36,852 bases of DNA from Rhodobacter sp. Lineage in GTDB: Bacteria > Pseudomonadota > Alphaproteobacteria > Rhodobacterales > Rhodobacteraceae. The position numbers and the translations under genes were made by a program. The notes under the pieces were generated by a model. The model ran no database searches. It saw only the letters and a program-made list of their open reading frames with translations, and was not told where the DNA came from. How positions within the stretch are numbered: position 1 is the first letter of the stretch; each line of letters begins with the position of its first letter. Below are positions 10,105 through 18,344 of the stretch, piece by piece. The DNA is taken from assembly GCA_027490955.1 (NCBI GenBank), contig JAIXXB010000016.1, positions 1 to 36,852 of the forward strand. The letters are read 5' to 3'.

Positions 10105-11204
10105 CAGAATACACCTTGGGCAAAGCGGCCAAATGGATCGAACTGGGCCTTGAGTGCCGATGACAGGGCGCTGACCTGATCCGATTGTCGGGCAAAGGGG
10201 GCGGCCCCTGCGCCGCGCAGTTTAATCGCCGCGCCGCGCCCTTGCAGGGCTTTGCGCAAGTTGCCATCCAAACCCGCAGGTAAGGTCAGCCAAACCAGAC
10301 CGCCGCCCCAATCATAGACCACATCGCGCTGCCCATCACCGCCCGAATCCGCCAGAAGGGTCGCCACAATCTCTGCCGCATCGCTTGGCAGAACTGACAG
10401 CCGCCAAATATCGCCCGCGCGCCCGTGCAGCGGCGACACATCGCGGATATCTGCCCAAATGGCAGCGCTTTGCGCGCCCTCGGCCAAAGTGGCATCGAAC
10501 AGCGCGCGCAGCCGACCAGCGCGATAGGCTACCGATCCTGCCATGCCCTCTAGCCTGATATAGCTGCGCCCACCCGCCCGCGCTGCGCCCGAAACATCAT
10601 AGGGTGATCCCAGCGCGCGGCGCAATGCTATCAGCCCTGCCCTGTCATCTAGACCATCCAGCACCAGCGTCACTTCGGCCTCGGGGATGGATTGCACCTT
10701 CAGCGACACTTCGCTGAGAACTGCCAGCGTGCCGAAACTGCCTGCCATCAGTTTGACCAGATCATAGCCTGTGACGTTTTTCATCACCCGCCCGCCGCTG
10801 GAAATGGCCACGCCCTGCCCATCAACACAGCGTATGCCCAGCATCGCATCGCGCGCGGCCCCGCTTTGCACGCGGCGCGGGCCGCTGGCGTTGGCGGCTG
10901 CAATTCCGCCGATCGTGGAAACGCCATCCCGCCCCAAAAGGGCGCGAAAATCTGGCGGCTCGAACCCAAGGCGCTGCCTCTCGCCCGCCAGCAGGCTGTT
11001 TATCTGCGCAAGAGGCGTGCCTGCCTGAACCACCAAAGTCAGTGCGGCAGGCTCGTACAGGTTAACCCCCGACAGGCCCGAAATATCCAGCACCTCGCCC
11101 GCCACGTCGCCAATCATGCGCGTGCCGCCGCCCTTTGGCAGCAGCGGCCCTGTGGCGGATGCCACCGCTTCGGCCAATTCGGCCTCGCTGCGCGGCGAGA
11201 TCAT
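10104..11204 (-). CDS. glcE: Glycolate oxidase FAD-binding subunit
   Basis: A 366-residue FAD-binding PCMH-domain protein, the shorter paralogue of GlcD in the glycolate oxidase complex. The FAD-binding region shows LPKGGGTRMIGD near residue 22 and TIGGIAAANASGPRR near residue 95. VMKNVTGYDLVKLMAGSFGTLAVL is characteristic of GlcE. The ATG at 11204 overlaps the glcD stop by 4 nt. The C-terminal half is less conserved but continues without a break to the end. Confidence 0.93.
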   Translation of the reverse strand: MISPRSEAELAEAVASATGPLLPKGGGTRMIGDVAGEVLDISGLSGVNLYEPAALTLVVQAGTPLAQINSLLAGERQRLGFEPPDFRALLGRDGVSTIGGIAAANASGPRRVQSGAARDAMLGIRCVDGQGVAISSGGRVMKNVTGYDLVKLMAGSFGTLAVLSEVSLKVQSIPEAEVTLVLDGLDDRAGLIALRRALGSPYDVSGAARAGGRSYIRLEGMAGSVAYRAGRLRALFDATLAEGAQSAAIWADIRDVSPLHGRAGDIWRLSVLPSDAAEIVATLLADSGGDGQRDVVYDWGGGLVWLTLPAGLDGNLRKALQGRGAAIKLRGAGAAPFARQSDQVSALSSALKAQFDPFGRFAQGVF

Positions 11205-12640
11205 GCGGCCTGCCCCCGCCGCGCGGCGCTGGCGGCCAAGGGAAACACTTTGGCGGGGTTCAAAAGCCAATGCGGATCAAAGACATCCTTGACGCGCATC
11301 TGCGCCTCTAGGTCTGCGGGGGTGAACTGAACGGGCATCAGATCACGCTTTTCCAGCCCAATGCCATGTTCGCCCGACAGGCATCCCCCCACCTGAACGC
11401 AAAGTTTCAAAATCTCGGCCCCCAGCGCCTCGCATTTGGCCAGATCACCGTCTTTGTTTGCGTTATACAAGATCAGCGGGTGCATATTGCCATCACCTGC
11501 GTGAAAGACATTGCCGACATCCAGCCCATATTCTACCGACAACTCGCCAATGCGGCGCAGCACATAAGACAGTTGCGAGACGGGGATCGTGCCATCAAGG
11601 CACATATAATCGCCCAATTGCCCCATTGCGCCAAAGGCGCTTTTGCGGCCCAGCCATATGCGTTTGGCCTGCGCCTCATCGGCGGCTTCGGTGAATAGGA
11701 TGGGGTCGTGCCGCGCGGCTATGGCGCGGATACGGGCAAGCTGTTCATCAATTTCCGCTGGGCTGCCTTCGACTTCGATGATCAGCAGCGCCTCGCAATC
11801 GGGATAGCCTGCATTGGCAAATGCCTCGGTTGCGCGAATGCAGGGGCGATCCATAAATTCAATGGCCACAGGTAGAATACCCGCGCGGATGATGTCTGCA
11901 ACGCAAGCGCCCGCGACTTCGCTAGAGCCAAAGGCAACAAGCACGGGCCGCGCCCCTTCGGGTTTTGGCAAAATGCGCAGCCACGCCTCGGTCACCACAC
12001 CAAGTTGGCCTTCGGATCCGCAGACCACCCCCAAAAGATCAAGGCCAAACCCATCGCCCCAAGGGCCGCCCAGCGTTGTGATGGTGCCATCCATCATAAC
12101 CATGGTCACGCCCAAAAGGTTGTTGGTGGTCACCCCATATTTCAGGCAATGCGCACCGCCACTGTTCATGGCAATATTTCCCGCAATGGCGCAGGCCAGT
12201 TGGCTGGACGGATCGGGGGCATAGAAAAACCCCTGCGCCTCGACTGCGCCGCTGACCGATAGGTTGGTGCGCCCCGCCTGCACGTGGATATAGCGGTTCT
12301 CGTAATCGGTGTGCAGCACAGCGTTCATCCGCGCCACGCCCAGCACCACGCAATCGGCAGAAGGCATGGCCCCCCCTGCCAGCGATGTGCCCGAGCCGCG
12401 CGGCACAACAGGCACGCCCAGCCGATGGCAGATGCGCAAGGCGGCAGCCACCTCTTGCGTGCTGCGCGGCAAAACCACCGCCAAAGGCGCGCAGCGATAG
12501 GCCGATAGCGCGTCACATTCATAAACGCGCGTCTCCATCGGATCATCGATCACGCAGCCCTCTGGCAAGGCCGCGCGCAACTGCGCCACGATCTGCGCGC
12601 GGTGCGACAAAATCATACTATTGGGGCGCGGCATTTCCAT
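11201..12640 (-). CDS. glcD: Glycolate oxidase catalytic FAD subunit
   Basis: A 479-residue FAD-linked oxidase of the GlcD / D-lactate dehydrogenase type. The FAD site includes VPRGSGTSLAGGAMP around residue 80 and GNIAMNSGGAHCLKYGVTTNN. The C-terminal cap carries GNVFHAGDGNMHPLIL and CLSGEHGIGLEKRDLM, which hold the substrate-handling histidines typical of this family. The chosen ATG at 12640 has GGGAGA 6-7 bases upstream; an in-frame Met three codons later is an alternative. It is the first gene of glcD-glcE-glcF-DMT. No glcC-type regulator is present in the window. Confidence 0.94.
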   Translation of the reverse strand: MEMPRPNSMILSHRAQIVAQLRAALPEGCVIDDPMETRVYECDALSAYRCAPLAVVLPRSTQEVAAALRICHRLGVPVVPRGSGTSLAGGAMPSADCVVLGVARMNAVLHTDYENRYIHVQAGRTNLSVSGAVEAQGFFYAPDPSSQLACAIAGNIAMNSGGAHCLKYGVTTNNLLGVTMVMMDGTITTLGGPWGDGFGLDLLGVVCGSEGQLGVVTEAWLRILPKPEGARPVLVAFGSSEVAGACVADIIRAGILPVAIEFMDRPCIRATEAFANAGYPDCEALLIIEVEGSPAEIDEQLARIRAIAARHDPILFTEAADEAQAKRIWLGRKSAFGAMGQLGDYMCLDGTIPVSQLSYVLRRIGELSVEYGLDVGNVFHAGDGNMHPLILYNANKDGDLAKCEALGAEILKLCVQVGGCLSGEHGIGLEKRDLMPVQFTPADLEAQMRVKDVFDPHWLLNPAKVFPLAASAARRGQAA

Positions 12641-12893
12641 GGTTGTTCTCCCATAACTGGCCCAATGTGTGGCGCAGAACCACAGATGGTGCAACGGGTT
12701 GGGATGGGAATTTCGCGCAAACAGGGATCACCCTATACGCCTGATCGCCCAAACTTGCGCGGATCGGGCCAAAAATCCATGTGGAGGGTGCAGGTGTGCG
12801 ATATTGCGCGCCTTTGGCGGAGCGCTGGCGACATTTTGCCTGCCAAAGTCACGCGTGGCAAATACAACTGCAGGCAGGGCAAACTGCCCACAG
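12641..12893. promoter_or_regulatory. Intergenic region: glc promoter and end of the nag operon
   Basis: These 253 bases must contain the promoter of glcD and the 3' end of the amino-sugar operon transcript, both on the minus strand. Visible elements are a GGGCA/TGCCC hairpin with a 3-nt loop (12877-12889), lacking a U-run on the relevant strand, and a perfect CACGCGTG palindrome (12850-12857). There is also a small AGGG-ATCA-CCCT dyad near 12722-12733. None could be assigned to a known regulator. Short open frames here look like chance frames. Confidence 0.35.
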
Positions 12894-14081
12894 TTACAGC
12901 GCCTTATGCAGCTTTTCTGGCCAAGGCACAGCATTTGCCGCCAGTTTCGGATGCTGGGCCAGAAAACTGCTGCGCCATTGCCCATCCAGCACCAAGATAT
13001 CGCCCAAGTCGCGCCCTGCGGGGCTGGCCAAGGCAGGCTTGCCAATCACCCGCGCGGGGGCGGAAATGGCCATATCCAGCGCCGTGGCGGGCGGCACGCC
13101 AACATGGGTGATCAGCCGCGCCAAACCTTCGGCCATGGTCACATGCGCCCCCGCAAGCGAACCTTCGGCATTCACCAAACGCCCCCCTTCCAGATGCAAT
13201 TCTTGGCCATAAAGCGTGAACCGATCTGAGCCGCCCACAGTGGACATCGCATCCGAGACCAAAAACATCCGCCCCGCCGCAGGGCGCGCGCGAATGGCCA
13301 GCGCGATCATCTCATCGGCAACATGATGCCCGTCGCAGATGATACCCGCATAGGCCAGCGAATTGATGCAGGCCCCCGTTACGCCAGCGGCGCGGTTCAG
13401 CATGGGCGACATCGCGTTAAACAAATGTGTAAAGCAGCTTGCCCCCGCAGCGAGCAGCGCGCGCACCTCTTCGGCGCGGGCATCGGAATGCCCGATGGAT
13501 ACAACCGCCCCCGTGGCCACGATCTGCGCCACTTGCGCGGGGGTCACCGCCTCGGGCGCGAGGGTGATTTTCACAAATATCCCTGCCGCGCGCAGGCGCT
13601 GGATATGGGCCATCGTGCGGGCTTCAAAGGGGCGGATATACTGGGCCAAATGCGTGCCGCGCCGCGCAATCGACAAATGCGGCCCTTCGATATGCAGTCC
13701 CAAAACGCCCTGCATGCCCTGCGCGGCCAGCGCGGCATCCACCGCGCGATCCAGCACTTCGGGCGCGTCTGTGATGACTGTTGGCAAAATACCCACTGTG
13801 CCAAAGCGGCGATGCGCTGCAGCCATGCGCGCGATGGCCCCCGCGCTTTGATCATTGTTCAACAGCGCATCCCCGCCGCCATTGACCTGCAAATCCAAAA
13901 ACCCTGCGCAGATCGTGCCCGCCACCTCGATCACCTTTGCCTCGGCTGACAGATTGGCGCGCCGCATGATTTTGCCCGTGCGCCCGCCCGTGATGGCCAG
14001 CGCCATATCGGCATGCAAATCTTTGCCGTCAAACAGCGCGTCGGGGGCAATCCAGATGGGGGCGACTGGGCTGGCGCACAT
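12894..14081 (-). CDS. nagA: N-acetylhexosamine-6-phosphate deacetylase (NagA family)
   Basis: Removes the acetyl group from GlcNAc-6-P, and in some members GalNAc-6-P (AgaA), in the cytoplasm. It is 395 residues, an amidohydrolase-fold metalloenzyme. PGFLDLQVNGGG-type strand 1 appears as AGFLDLQVNGGGD. HIEGPHL carries the metal-ligand Glu132. VSIGHSDA carries His198, THLFNAMSP carries His219 and LVSDAMSTVGG carries Asp277, matching the family catalytic aspartate. It is the last gene of the ten-gene operon, 9 nt after gatZ. Because AgaS and GatZ homologues share the operon, the enzyme may act on both the gluco and galacto substrates; sequence reading alone cannot separate NagA from AgaA. Confidence 0.9.
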   Translation of the reverse strand: MCASPVAPIWIAPDALFDGKDLHADMALAITGGRTGKIMRRANLSAEAKVIEVAGTICAGFLDLQVNGGGDALLNNDQSAGAIARMAAAHRRFGTVGILPTVITDAPEVLDRAVDAALAAQGMQGVLGLHIEGPHLSIARRGTHLAQYIRPFEARTMAHIQRLRAAGIFVKITLAPEAVTPAQVAQIVATGAVVSIGHSDARAEEVRALLAAGASCFTHLFNAMSPMLNRAAGVTGACINSLAYAGIICDGHHVADEMIALAIRARPAAGRMFLVSDAMSTVGGSDRFTLYGQELHLEGGRLVNAEGSLAGAHVTMAEGLARLITHVGVPPATALDMAISAPARVIGKPALASPAGRDLGDILVLDGQWRSSFLAQHPKLAANAVPWPEKLHKAL

Positions 14082-14090
14082 GGCGATGTC

Positions 14091-15377
14091 CTAGATCGGT
14101 TGCAAAAGTGGCGCGGACGAAAAGAAATAGGGACGAAGGGCAGATTGCACGCGGCCAAGGGCCAGCGCATAGGGCAGGCTTTGCGATGATTGGCGGGCAG
14201 ATGCAAGCTCGCTTTGGGTGAAGTGATGCACGATGGCACTATCGTCTAGGCTTAGGCTGCCCAAGTCAGCAAACAGGGCGGCCACCGCGGCCACGGCCTG
14301 TGGATGGGGCCAGTAATACCGAATGCGGTCGGCCAGACCCAGATGCAGCAAGCTGGCCAAATTGTCCGCATCGGCAGGATAATGGCCTTGCCAATGCTTT
14401 GGCTCGGCCTGCATCAACTCTTCCATCACCTTTGGCAGACTAGGGCCATGCTGGCCGCCCTGCTGCGCGCGCATCTTGTCCAGCGCATACAGCGCCTCGC
14501 GCCACGCAAAAGTCAGCGCAGGGCCAACCTTTTGAAAGGCAAATCCCAGCGCGGCAAGGCGGGGATAGGCTGCGGGATGTTGATAATCGGTCGAATGGGC
14601 CTCTAGGCAGATATGGGGGTCATCTTGCAAAGCAGACAGCAGATTGGGGTCACGCTGCATGGGCAGATGATGCACATGCTGGGGCGAGAATTCGACACCG
14701 GGCTGCACGACCAGCCCGCCGATTTGCGCCCATGCGGCGCCGATGCCTGCTGCCTCGAAGGCGGCTTTATGCGCGGCTAAGGTCGCCTTGGCTGCGGCAG
14801 GGGTCGTGGCGGGGATGTCGCCATCTTCATCGGCCCGCGCGCCGCCCGGTGGGGGCACTTCGGTGCCGATGACAAAGATCAATTCGTCGGGGTTTGGGGC
14901 CGCGCGCAGGGCCACGGCGGCCAAATCGGCGCTGCGCGCGGCGGTCAGCGCATCGGGCAATTGCGCCGCCTCGCCTGAGCAGCCTTCGGAACAATCCAGA
15001 TGCAGTTTGCCAAAGCCCGCCGATGCATAGCTGGCCACCAAATCGCGCGCCTTTTCCATCGCCGCAGCAGCGGGGCGCGCGCGCCATGCCTGCGGGCCAA
15101 GGTGATCGCCGCCAAACAGGATATCGCGCGGTGCGTGGCCCACGCTTTGCGCTATGCCGTTGACGAAATTTATAAAATCTGGCGGCCTCATGCCCGTGTA
15201 GCCGCCATCTTGGTTCACTTGGTTCGATGTTGCCTCGATCACGATGGGCGCAGATAGGGATTTGGCCAGCCGCAACGACGCCTCGATCACCGCAGGGTGG
15301 GCCGAGCAGACCGACGGGATCGCCGCATGATGCCCTGCGCGATTTTCGGCGATGATGCGGCGCAAAACTTGGCTCAT
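14091..15377 (-). CDS. GatZ/KbaZ-family protein (possible D-tagatose-6-phosphate 4-epimerase)
   Basis: A 428-residue member of the GatZ/KbaZ/AgaZ family. It was annotated historically as tagatose-6-P kinase and as the non-catalytic subunit of tagatose-1,6-bisphosphate aldolase. Family blocks include IVIEATSNQVNQDGGYTGM, DILFGGDHLGPQ, KLHLDCSEGC, VIGTEVPPPGGA and EAHSTDYQ. The start at 15377 overlaps the kinase stop by 4 nt. No GatY/KbaY aldolase or tagatose-6-P kinase occurs in the window. Some GatZ homologues outside enteric bacteria have been described as tagatose-6-P 4-epimerases that make fructose-6-P. The gene context favours that role here, but this is inference. Confidence 0.85.
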   Translation of the reverse strand: MSQVLRRIIAENRAGHHAAIPSVCSAHPAVIEASLRLAKSLSAPIVIEATSNQVNQDGGYTGMRPPDFINFVNGIAQSVGHAPRDILFGGDHLGPQAWRARPAAAAMEKARDLVASYASAGFGKLHLDCSEGCSGEAAQLPDALTAARSADLAAVALRAAPNPDELIFVIGTEVPPPGGARADEDGDIPATTPAAAKATLAAHKAAFEAAGIGAAWAQIGGLVVQPGVEFSPQHVHHLPMQRDPNLLSALQDDPHICLEAHSTDYQHPAAYPRLAALGFAFQKVGPALTFAWREALYALDKMRAQQGGQHGPSLPKVMEELMQAEPKHWQGHYPADADNLASLLHLGLADRIRYYWPHPQAVAAVAALFADLGSLSLDDSAIVHHFTQSELASARQSSQSLPYALALGRVQSALRPYFFSSAPLLQPI

Positions 15378-16282
15378 GCTTGCCCCTCGCGCCATGCGGC
15401 ATAGGCCGCCCCCCGCGCGCCAGATGCATCGCCGCCCTGTGCCAAACGGATGGGTGGTATGGCGAAATCTTTCAGCGTTGCAAGCTGCAATGCGCGCGCA
15501 AGATCATCCGCCAGATCAGGGGCGTTTGAAAGCCCGCCACCAATTACAATCACCGCAGGATCGATGGAAAAGCACAGGGTGATCAAGAAATCGCACGCTA
15601 GTTCCAGCCAAATGGCCCATGCCTTTTGCAGTCCCGCATCGCTGGCACGCCCTGCGATCACATCTTCGGGCATGTGCATATGCCCTGTCACATGGGCTGC
15701 AATACGGGCAAGTCCGGGTGCAGATAGCAACGTTTCGGTGCAGCCCATGCGCCCGCATCCGCAGGGCAAGACGGGCAGGCCATGTGCGATCATGGGGCCA
15801 GCGGGCAGGGGGAAATGGCCAAATTCGCCCCCCAGCCCTGCAAAAGCAGGCATGATTTGCCCGCTGGTCACCACCCCCCCCGCGAGCCCCGTGCCAAAGA
15901 TCAGCGCAAGTGCAGGGTCAAAGCCCTGCGCCGCACCAAAACGCGCCTCGGAAAGGGCCAGCGCGCGGCAATCGTTGATCCATGAAATTGGCCGTCCAGC
16001 GGCGCGGGCGATATCGGCAGGAAAGGGCCGCCCTGACGCGGCCAAATTGGCCGTCAAGGCAAGGCCCGTGGCAGGATTAATCAGACCAGCGGCAGAAACC
16101 CCGACAGGCAGGCCCGCCCGCGATTGCCCCTCGCACCACGCCACAGCCTGCGCCATGGCCTGCACCAAATCGTCATATGATTTTGGGGTGGGCCAGCGCT
16201 GGCGCGTTGTCATTTTCCATGCAGCATCAAAGACTTGCGCCTCGATCTTCGTGCCGCCCAGATCAATGCCTGCCGCACTCAT
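15374..16282 (-). CDS. ROK-family sugar kinase (N-acetylhexosamine kinase candidate)
   Basis: A 302-residue ROK kinase. The N-terminal phosphate loop is GIDLGGTKIEA (residues 5-15), followed by an acidic sugar-binding region WINDCRALALSEA and a second nucleotide loop LIFGTGLAGG. The GEFGH substrate motif and the ROK zinc motif PCGCGRMGCTE come next. Between AgaS-like and GatZ-like genes, the likely job is ATP-dependent 6-phosphorylation of GlcNAc and/or GalNAc released in the cytoplasm. This is needed because the importer is an ABC system and does not phosphorylate. ATGA overlaps join it to both neighbours. Substrate is inferred from context. Confidence 0.85.
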   Translation of the reverse strand: MSAAGIDLGGTKIEAQVFDAAWKMTTRQRWPTPKSYDDLVQAMAQAVAWCEGQSRAGLPVGVSAAGLINPATGLALTANLAASGRPFPADIARAAGRPISWINDCRALALSEARFGAAQGFDPALALIFGTGLAGGVVTSGQIMPAFAGLGGEFGHFPLPAGPMIAHGLPVLPCGCGRMGCTETLLSAPGLARIAAHVTGHMHMPEDVIAGRASDAGLQKAWAIWLELACDFLITLCFSIDPAVIVIGGGLSNAPDLADDLARALQLATLKDFAIPPIRLAQGGDASGARGAAYAAWREGQA

Positions 16283-17340
16283 CGCGCCACCACAGGGTAT
16301 AACCGCACATTTGCCACAACGCGCGTCAAGGTGCCTTTGCCTGCAAAGGGGTCATCTACATTCAGCCCCAAACTATCCGACCAAACGGCCGCCAAAACTT
16401 GGGCCAGCGCCACATATAAAGGGGCCGCCCATGCATCTGTATGCGGGCGCGGCAGGGCTGGTAGATGCAGGGTACTGGTGGGGAATTGCTGGGCAAGCTC
16501 GCCCGCAAGGTCGCGCTCATAGGCTGCTGTATGGGCATCTTGGGAAGCTAGCAGCCAAATATCCGTGCCGCCATCGACAAAGCTTTTTGGCCCATGACGA
16601 AAGCCGAGGGCAGAGTCCCACAGCGCGGGGATTTGCCCTGCCGACAGTTCCATCACCTTTAGCGCGGCCTCACGCGCAGCAAAGGTCAGCGCGCCCGATC
16701 CCAAAAACACCGCGCGCTGTGGGCGGCGCATGGTTTGGGCGCGGGCGGTGTATTGGGGCAACAGCGCATCTAAATCATCAGCCAGCGCGGCCCAGCGGGC
16801 AGGGCCCATTTGGGCGGGCAAGGCCATATCCAGCAGGCTTAGCGCCGTCAGCAGCATGGTGGAAAAGCTGGAGGTCATGGCAAAGCCCGCATCATGGCAG
16901 GCCTCTGGCAGCACGATCACGTTGCAGCCTGCGCGCCGCGCCATGTGGGATGCTGCATTACAGGTGATGTTCAGGCGCGGCCAATCTGGGACAAGCGCAT
17001 CCATTGCATCCAAAAGGCCAATCGATTCCGCCGAATTTCCCGATCTGCCAAAGGAAATCACCAGCCGCTTGCCGCCGCGCAAATGCGCATGCGGGCGCGC
17101 AACGATATCGGTGCTGGCACAGGCGCGCAGCGATGGGCCGTCTTGCCCTGCGAGACCCGATGCAACCACCTCGCCAATAAAGGCCGAAGAGCCCGCCCCG
17201 CAAAGCCAAATCTCATCGACCCCCTGCGCTGCGATCCACGCGCGAAGCCCCGCAATATCCAGTTCCGCGCCCCAACTGCGCCAAATGGCAGGCTGGGCGT
17301 TTATCTCTTGCCATGTGGCGGTTTGGGGCAGGGCGGTCAT
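16279..17340 (-). CDS. agaS: AgaS-family SIS-domain sugar-phosphate isomerase/deaminase
   Basis: A 353-residue protein with two SIS domains. The first carries WLCGAGSSAFIG and ISFGRSGNSAES; the second carries AVFLGSGALTFAAREAALKVMELS. The segment DSALGFRHGPKSFVDGG is characteristic of AgaS. This family converts galactosamine-6-P to tagatose-6-P with release of ammonia. The ATG at 17340 overlaps the stop of the preceding SIS gene by 4 nt. The ORF could start further upstream, but that would lie inside the neighbour. It is adjacent to a second, different SIS enzyme, so the operon appears to process two hexosamine phosphates. Confidence 0.85.
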   Translation of the reverse strand: MTALPQTATWQEINAQPAIWRSWGAELDIAGLRAWIAAQGVDEIWLCGAGSSAFIGEVVASGLAGQDGPSLRACASTDIVARPHAHLRGGKRLVISFGRSGNSAESIGLLDAMDALVPDWPRLNITCNAASHMARRAGCNVIVLPEACHDAGFAMTSSFSTMLLTALSLLDMALPAQMGPARWAALADDLDALLPQYTARAQTMRRPQRAVFLGSGALTFAAREAALKVMELSAGQIPALWDSALGFRHGPKSFVDGGTDIWLLASQDAHTAAYERDLAGELAQQFPTSTLHLPALPRPHTDAWAAPLYVALAQVLAAVWSDSLGLNVDDPFAGKGTLTRVVANVRLYPVVAR

Positions 17341-18344
17341 CGGGTTTGCGTCACTTTGGCAAGGGTGGCAGGTTGGTCTGGGTTCAGCCCTAGGGCAAGG
17401 GCACAGTGCAGGGCAAGCGGATATGTCAGGCACAAAAGCGCCGCCGCTGCCGCCGCTGGCGTCAGGCCGCGCGCACCCACATCAGAAGGGCGCAGGCGAA
17501 ATACAGTGCCCCCTGCCGCGGTAAATCGCGCCTCGGCCGTGTTCAGACTGTCTTGCACGGTGTCTTGTTCTGTATCCAGAATGATAATCAACAAAGGGTT
17601 GGTGACCAATTGCAAAGGGCCGTGCAGCACCTCGCTGCTGGAATAGGCCTCGGCATGTAGGGCGCAGCATTCCTTTAGCTTGAGCGCCAGTTCTTGCGCT
17701 GCGCCAAACCCCGTATCGCGGCCAATCACATAGACATGGCGCGCGCGCAGCAAAGCCGCCTGTAGCGCGGCGGATTGGGGCAGGCTGGCCCCCTGCAAGG
17801 CTGCAAAACCAGCAGCCGAGGCTTGGGTCCGCGCGGCATAGTTCGGTTGCAAATGCCCCAGCAGCGCCATGCCGCCGCCAATCGCCCCCACGACCGATTT
17901 TGTGGCGGGCACTGCCAATTCGGGGCCCGCGCAGATGCGCAAGCTTGCCTCGGCTGCAGCTTCGACGGGGCTGGCTTCGGCATTGACCAGCGCCAAAACC
18001 CGCGCGCCCGCCTGCGCCGCGCCCTGTGCCGAGGCGACCAAATCTTGGCTTGCCCCCGATTGGCTGACCACCAGCACCGCCGATCCGCGCAGTTGCACCC
18101 CGCCGCCCAGCGAAAAGATGGATGGCGGCAGCGATGTCATCGGCAATCCCGTCTCGCGCATGAATTCGTAAGACAAGATATTTGCGGCCGCATCGGATGA
18201 CCCGCGCGCCACTGTGTAAAATCCATGCAACTGCCCAAGGCTCGGCAGATCAACCTGTTGCCCGACTGCAGCCGCAAACACCGCAGGGCACTGGGTGATT
18301 TCGCGCGCCATATGCTGGCCTGCATGAAGGGCAACCGCGCTCAT
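17337..18344 (-). CDS. SIS-domain glucosamine-6-phosphate deaminase, NagB-II type
   Basis: A 335-residue double-SIS protein resembling the isomerase half of glucosamine-6-P synthase without its glutaminase domain. The opening MAREITQCPAVF, VARGSSDAAANIL, VVSQSGASQDLV, VPATKSVVGAIGG, YVIGRDTGFGAAQELALKLKE and AEAYSSSEVLHGPLQLV all fit the NagB-II group. That group deaminates glucosamine-6-P to fructose-6-P. It replaces the unrelated classical NagB, which is absent from the window. The start at 18344 overlaps the Gfo/Idh gene stop by 4 nt. An alternative Met eleven residues later exists but has no such overlap. Confidence 0.85.
   Translation of the reverse strand: MSAVALHAGQHMAREITQCPAVFAAAVGQQVDLPSLGQLHGFYTVARGSSDAAANILSYEFMRETGLPMTSLPPSIFSLGGGVQLRGSAVLVVSQSGASQDLVASAQGAAQAGARVLALVNAEASPVEAAAEASLRICAGPELAVPATKSVVGAIGGGMALLGHLQPNYAARTQASAAGFAALQGASLPQSAALQAALLRARHVYVIGRDTGFGAAQELALKLKECCALHAEAYSSSEVLHGPLQLVTNPLLIIILDTEQDTVQDSLNTAEARFTAAGGTVFRLRPSDVGARGLTPAAAAAALLCLTYPLALHCALALGLNPDQPATLAKVTQTR

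Noticed and set aside
12877-12889. Hairpin GGGCA-AAC-TGCCC as rho-independent terminator of the amino-sugar operon
   Set aside because: Only a 5-bp stem and no U-run on the transcribed strand; too weak to call a terminator.
15450-16967. 505-residue open frame on the plus strand
   Set aside because: It lies opposite the ROK kinase and AgaS-like genes, which have clear motifs and coupled starts. The translation is low-complexity and resembles no family; long antisense frames are expected at this GC content.
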